From a bacterium (GTDB lineage Archaea > Thermoplasmatota > Thermoplasmata > Lutacidiplasmatales > UBA184), in assembly GCA_021832495.1 (NCBI GenBank), contig JAKBKR010000105.1, positions 1-6,997 of the forward strand: a DNA stretch of 6,997 bases. The letters are read 5' to 3'. Under the pieces are notes generated by a model. It made no database searches and was not told where the DNA came from. It was given only the letters and a program-made list of their open reading frames with translations. Of the stretch, positions 5,847 to 6,997 are shown one piece after another; the first letter of the stretch is position 1, and every line of letters starts with the position of its first letter. The position numbers and the translations under genes were made by a program.

Positions 5847-6684
5847 TCACCTCCATCTATTATTACCAACAGCCCATCCGACATTGTAGGCCACCCGTTG
5901 AACCACTCTCAGGCCTAGAAAGACCACCCTGTTCTGCACAGATAGCCCCGCCCTCTTGTACTCGGAATCTGCCTTGGACAGCTCTTTCACCAAGTTTGAA
6001 AGTGTCAAGCTGGGCGGGAGGAGTTCGCTATGCCACGACACGAGCGCACCCCCTCCCGTAGCGATAGAAGGTCTTGGCGAAGTCCAAGAGACTTTCTCTG
6101 TAATCGTGATGGACAACCGCTGATGCCTCGTGGACCAGTGTGTAGCCTGCCTTTCTCACTCTGAAGGCCAACTCGGGATCCTCTCCACCCGGGGTTCTGA
6201 TGGTTTCATCGAAGCCACCTACCATATTGAGGACGGCCCGGCGGTATGCACAGTTGGCAGTGACCAAATAGGAAATCGAGGGGGGAGCCTCCAAGATCCG
6301 ATGGAAGGTGGAGTAACGCGATATCCACCCGTCTTTGAGTGGGAGAACAGCACCACCCACTCCACCAACGGTGGCTGGCTCGCTTCGGAGACGCTCAGCT
6401 AGCTGGTGTGGCCACCTTGGCGCGGGAACGCAATCATCGTCGGTGAAGGCTACCACGTCTCCATGTGCATGGTGAATCCCAAGGTTACGAGCTGAGGCAG
6501 GCCCTCCATTTCCCTTGCGCACGAAGTGCAGTTGAGGGTGAGAGACACGATCGGAAACCAGCGCAGTTTCGTCAGTTGAACCGTCGTCTGCCACGATGAC
6601 TTCCACATCACTCGGAAGGGCCCGAATACAACGCTCGAGGGACGATGCTCGGTTGAAGGTGGGAATGACTACTGTCACGAACAC
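5847..6684 (-). pseudogene. Family 2 glycosyltransferase, reading frame broken by one base
   Basis: A GT-A fold glycosyltransferase that would move a sugar from a nucleotide sugar to a polysaccharide, glycolipid or protein glycan. Counting from GTG 6684, VTVVIPTFNR (3-12), VIVADDGSTDET (29-40) and FTDDDC (80-85, the metal-binding DXD) are followed by GGFDETIRTPGGEDPELAFR (156-175), with the ED catalytic region, and FYRYGRG (206-212). There the frame hits a stop at 6028-6030. Removing one G from the run at 6049-6053 joins RYGRG to ALVSWHSELLPPS and 66 further codons ending in VGWAVGNNRWR, a natural C-terminus for this family (about 278 residues). The fault may be a true mutation, phase variation or a sequence error. 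An ATG at 6723 would code through the TATA box, so GTG 6684 is preferred. Third codon positions are visibly less GC-rich than in sucC or prefoldin, hinting at transfer. Donor and acceptor are unknown. Confidence 0.85.
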
Positions 6685-6708
6685 GGCTCCCCCGTAGAAC
6701 TGAGTTTG

Positions 6709-6716
6709 TTTAAAAT
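6709..6716 (-). promoter_or_regulatory. TATA box for the glycosyltransferase gene
   Basis: Minus-strand ATTTTAAA is centred about 28 bases before GTG 6684, where the family N-terminus (VFVTVVIPTFNR) begins. The spacing matches the leaderless pattern of sucC and prefoldin in this window and argues for 6684 over the upstream ATG at 6723. Confidence 0.6.
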
Positions 6717-6959
6717 AGGGCATTGGCCGTCCCCCTCATTGGTATAGGTATTCGAGGGGTGTCGGTGAAAGTTGGATTCCTTCAAGACTGAGGCTCGGGG
6801 AATCTCTCCCCAGAACCGGGGCTCCATGTTCACACCATGACAGAAGCAGTAGGGTTCGGGGAAGCTCACTTGGGATTGGGACCGCAGTTCACGAATGGCG
6901 GCATTCTGTATGTTATGGCTGGCGGCACTTCTTAAGGTAGAAATGCCTAGCTTCCCCGC
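6717..6959. other. Divergent intergenic region without a supported gene
   Basis: It separates the glycosyltransferase promoter from the probable plus-strand gene at the right edge. A plus-strand ORF of 32 codons (6837-6935) and an open minus frame (6675 to beyond the edge) are present, but neither has a promoter, family match or the expected codon use. A small GGGGA/TCCCC inverted repeat lies at 6797-6811. I see nothing else in it. Confidence 0.45.
6928..6936 (+). promoter_or_regulatory. TATA-like box for the right-edge gene
   Basis: CTTCTTAAG is centred about 28 bases upstream of GTG 6960, the same spacing seen for prefoldin and the glycosyltransferase. It is the only A/T-rich hexamer-sized stretch nearby on this strand. 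Confidence 0.4.
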
Positions 6960-6997
6960 GTGTCGCTCACCCGGGAGATCCTCGATAGCTACCTCTA
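6960..6997 (+). CDS. Probable start of an unidentified gene, cut by window edge
   Basis: Twelve full codons from GTG 6960 read VSLTREILDSYL. The third positions are almost all G or C, like the core genes of this window, and a TATA-like box sits at leaderless spacing upstream. Twelve residues are too few to name a family. The opposite strand is also open across this stretch, but with many A/T third positions. The gene would be divergent from the glycosyltransferase. Confidence 0.4.
   Translation, partial: MSLTREILDSYL

Noticed and set aside
5620..5856. Minus-strand ORF of 78 codons overlapping the glycosyltransferase stop
   Set aside because: The overlap looks operon-like, but the translation is Pro/Ser-rich with no recognisable domain and mixed third positions. 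The evidence is too thin to call a gene.
5648..6061. Plus-strand ORF of 137 codons
   Set aside because: Its second half is antisense to the glycosyltransferase C-terminus and its first half shows no family features or promoter.
6837..6935. Plus-strand small ORF of 32 codons (MTEAVGFGEAHLGLG...)
   Set aside because: There is no TATA box or Shine-Dalgarno sequence upstream, and its end overlaps the TATA-like box of the right-edge gene.
6675..6997. Open minus-strand frame running in from the right edge (about 107 codons)
   Set aside because: It has no recognisable family and A/T-rich third positions, overlaps the glycosyltransferase start and promoter, and opposes a better plus-strand candidate at 6960.

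Overview
The window looks archaeal, most likely from the Thermoplasmatota, though the phylum is an inference. Evidence for archaea is the Sec61-beta type translocon subunit, the prefoldin beta subunit, an isoprenyl diphosphate synthase with archaeal GGPP-synthase features, and A/T-rich TATA-like boxes about 25-31 bases upstream of several starts (leaderless or near-leaderless transcripts). By eye the DNA is GC-rich with strong G/C preference at third codon positions, except in roughly the last 1.5 kb.

Region 1 (1-2528, minus strand) is a compact operon: sucC, then sucD (4-base overlap, with a clear Shine-Dalgarno sequence), then the N-terminal 173 residues of a methylmalonyl-CoA mutase large subunit that runs off the left edge. 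The mutase makes succinyl-CoA and SucCD converts it to succinate with nucleotide phosphorylation, so the operon joins two consecutive steps of propionyl-CoA/methylmalonyl-CoA metabolism. Region 2 (2626-3486, minus) is a secreted glutamic peptidase of the G1 (eqolisin) type with a signal peptide and an apparently intact Gln/Glu pair. Region 3 (3661-4336, plus) holds two small housekeeping genes, each with its own promoter: Sec61-beta (54 aa, easily missed) and prefoldin beta. Region 4 (4355-5419, minus) is a polyprenyl synthase, probably the geranylgeranyl diphosphate synthase for membrane lipids, convergent with prefoldin.

Region 5 (5420-6997) differs. It is lower in GC and has a gene-poor stretch with a near-perfect 18-bp direct repeat flanking a short palindrome. 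A family 2 glycosyltransferase follows, whose reading frame is broken by one base at a G5 run (C5 on the plus strand). Then comes an intergenic stretch and, at the right edge, the probable leaderless start of another plus-strand gene.

I see no CRISPR array, tRNA, rRNA, insertion sequence or obvious new defence system. The best leads are the frameshifted glycosyltransferase, the archaeal eqolisin, the mcm-sucCD linkage, and the repeat/palindrome block upstream of the GGPP synthase gene.
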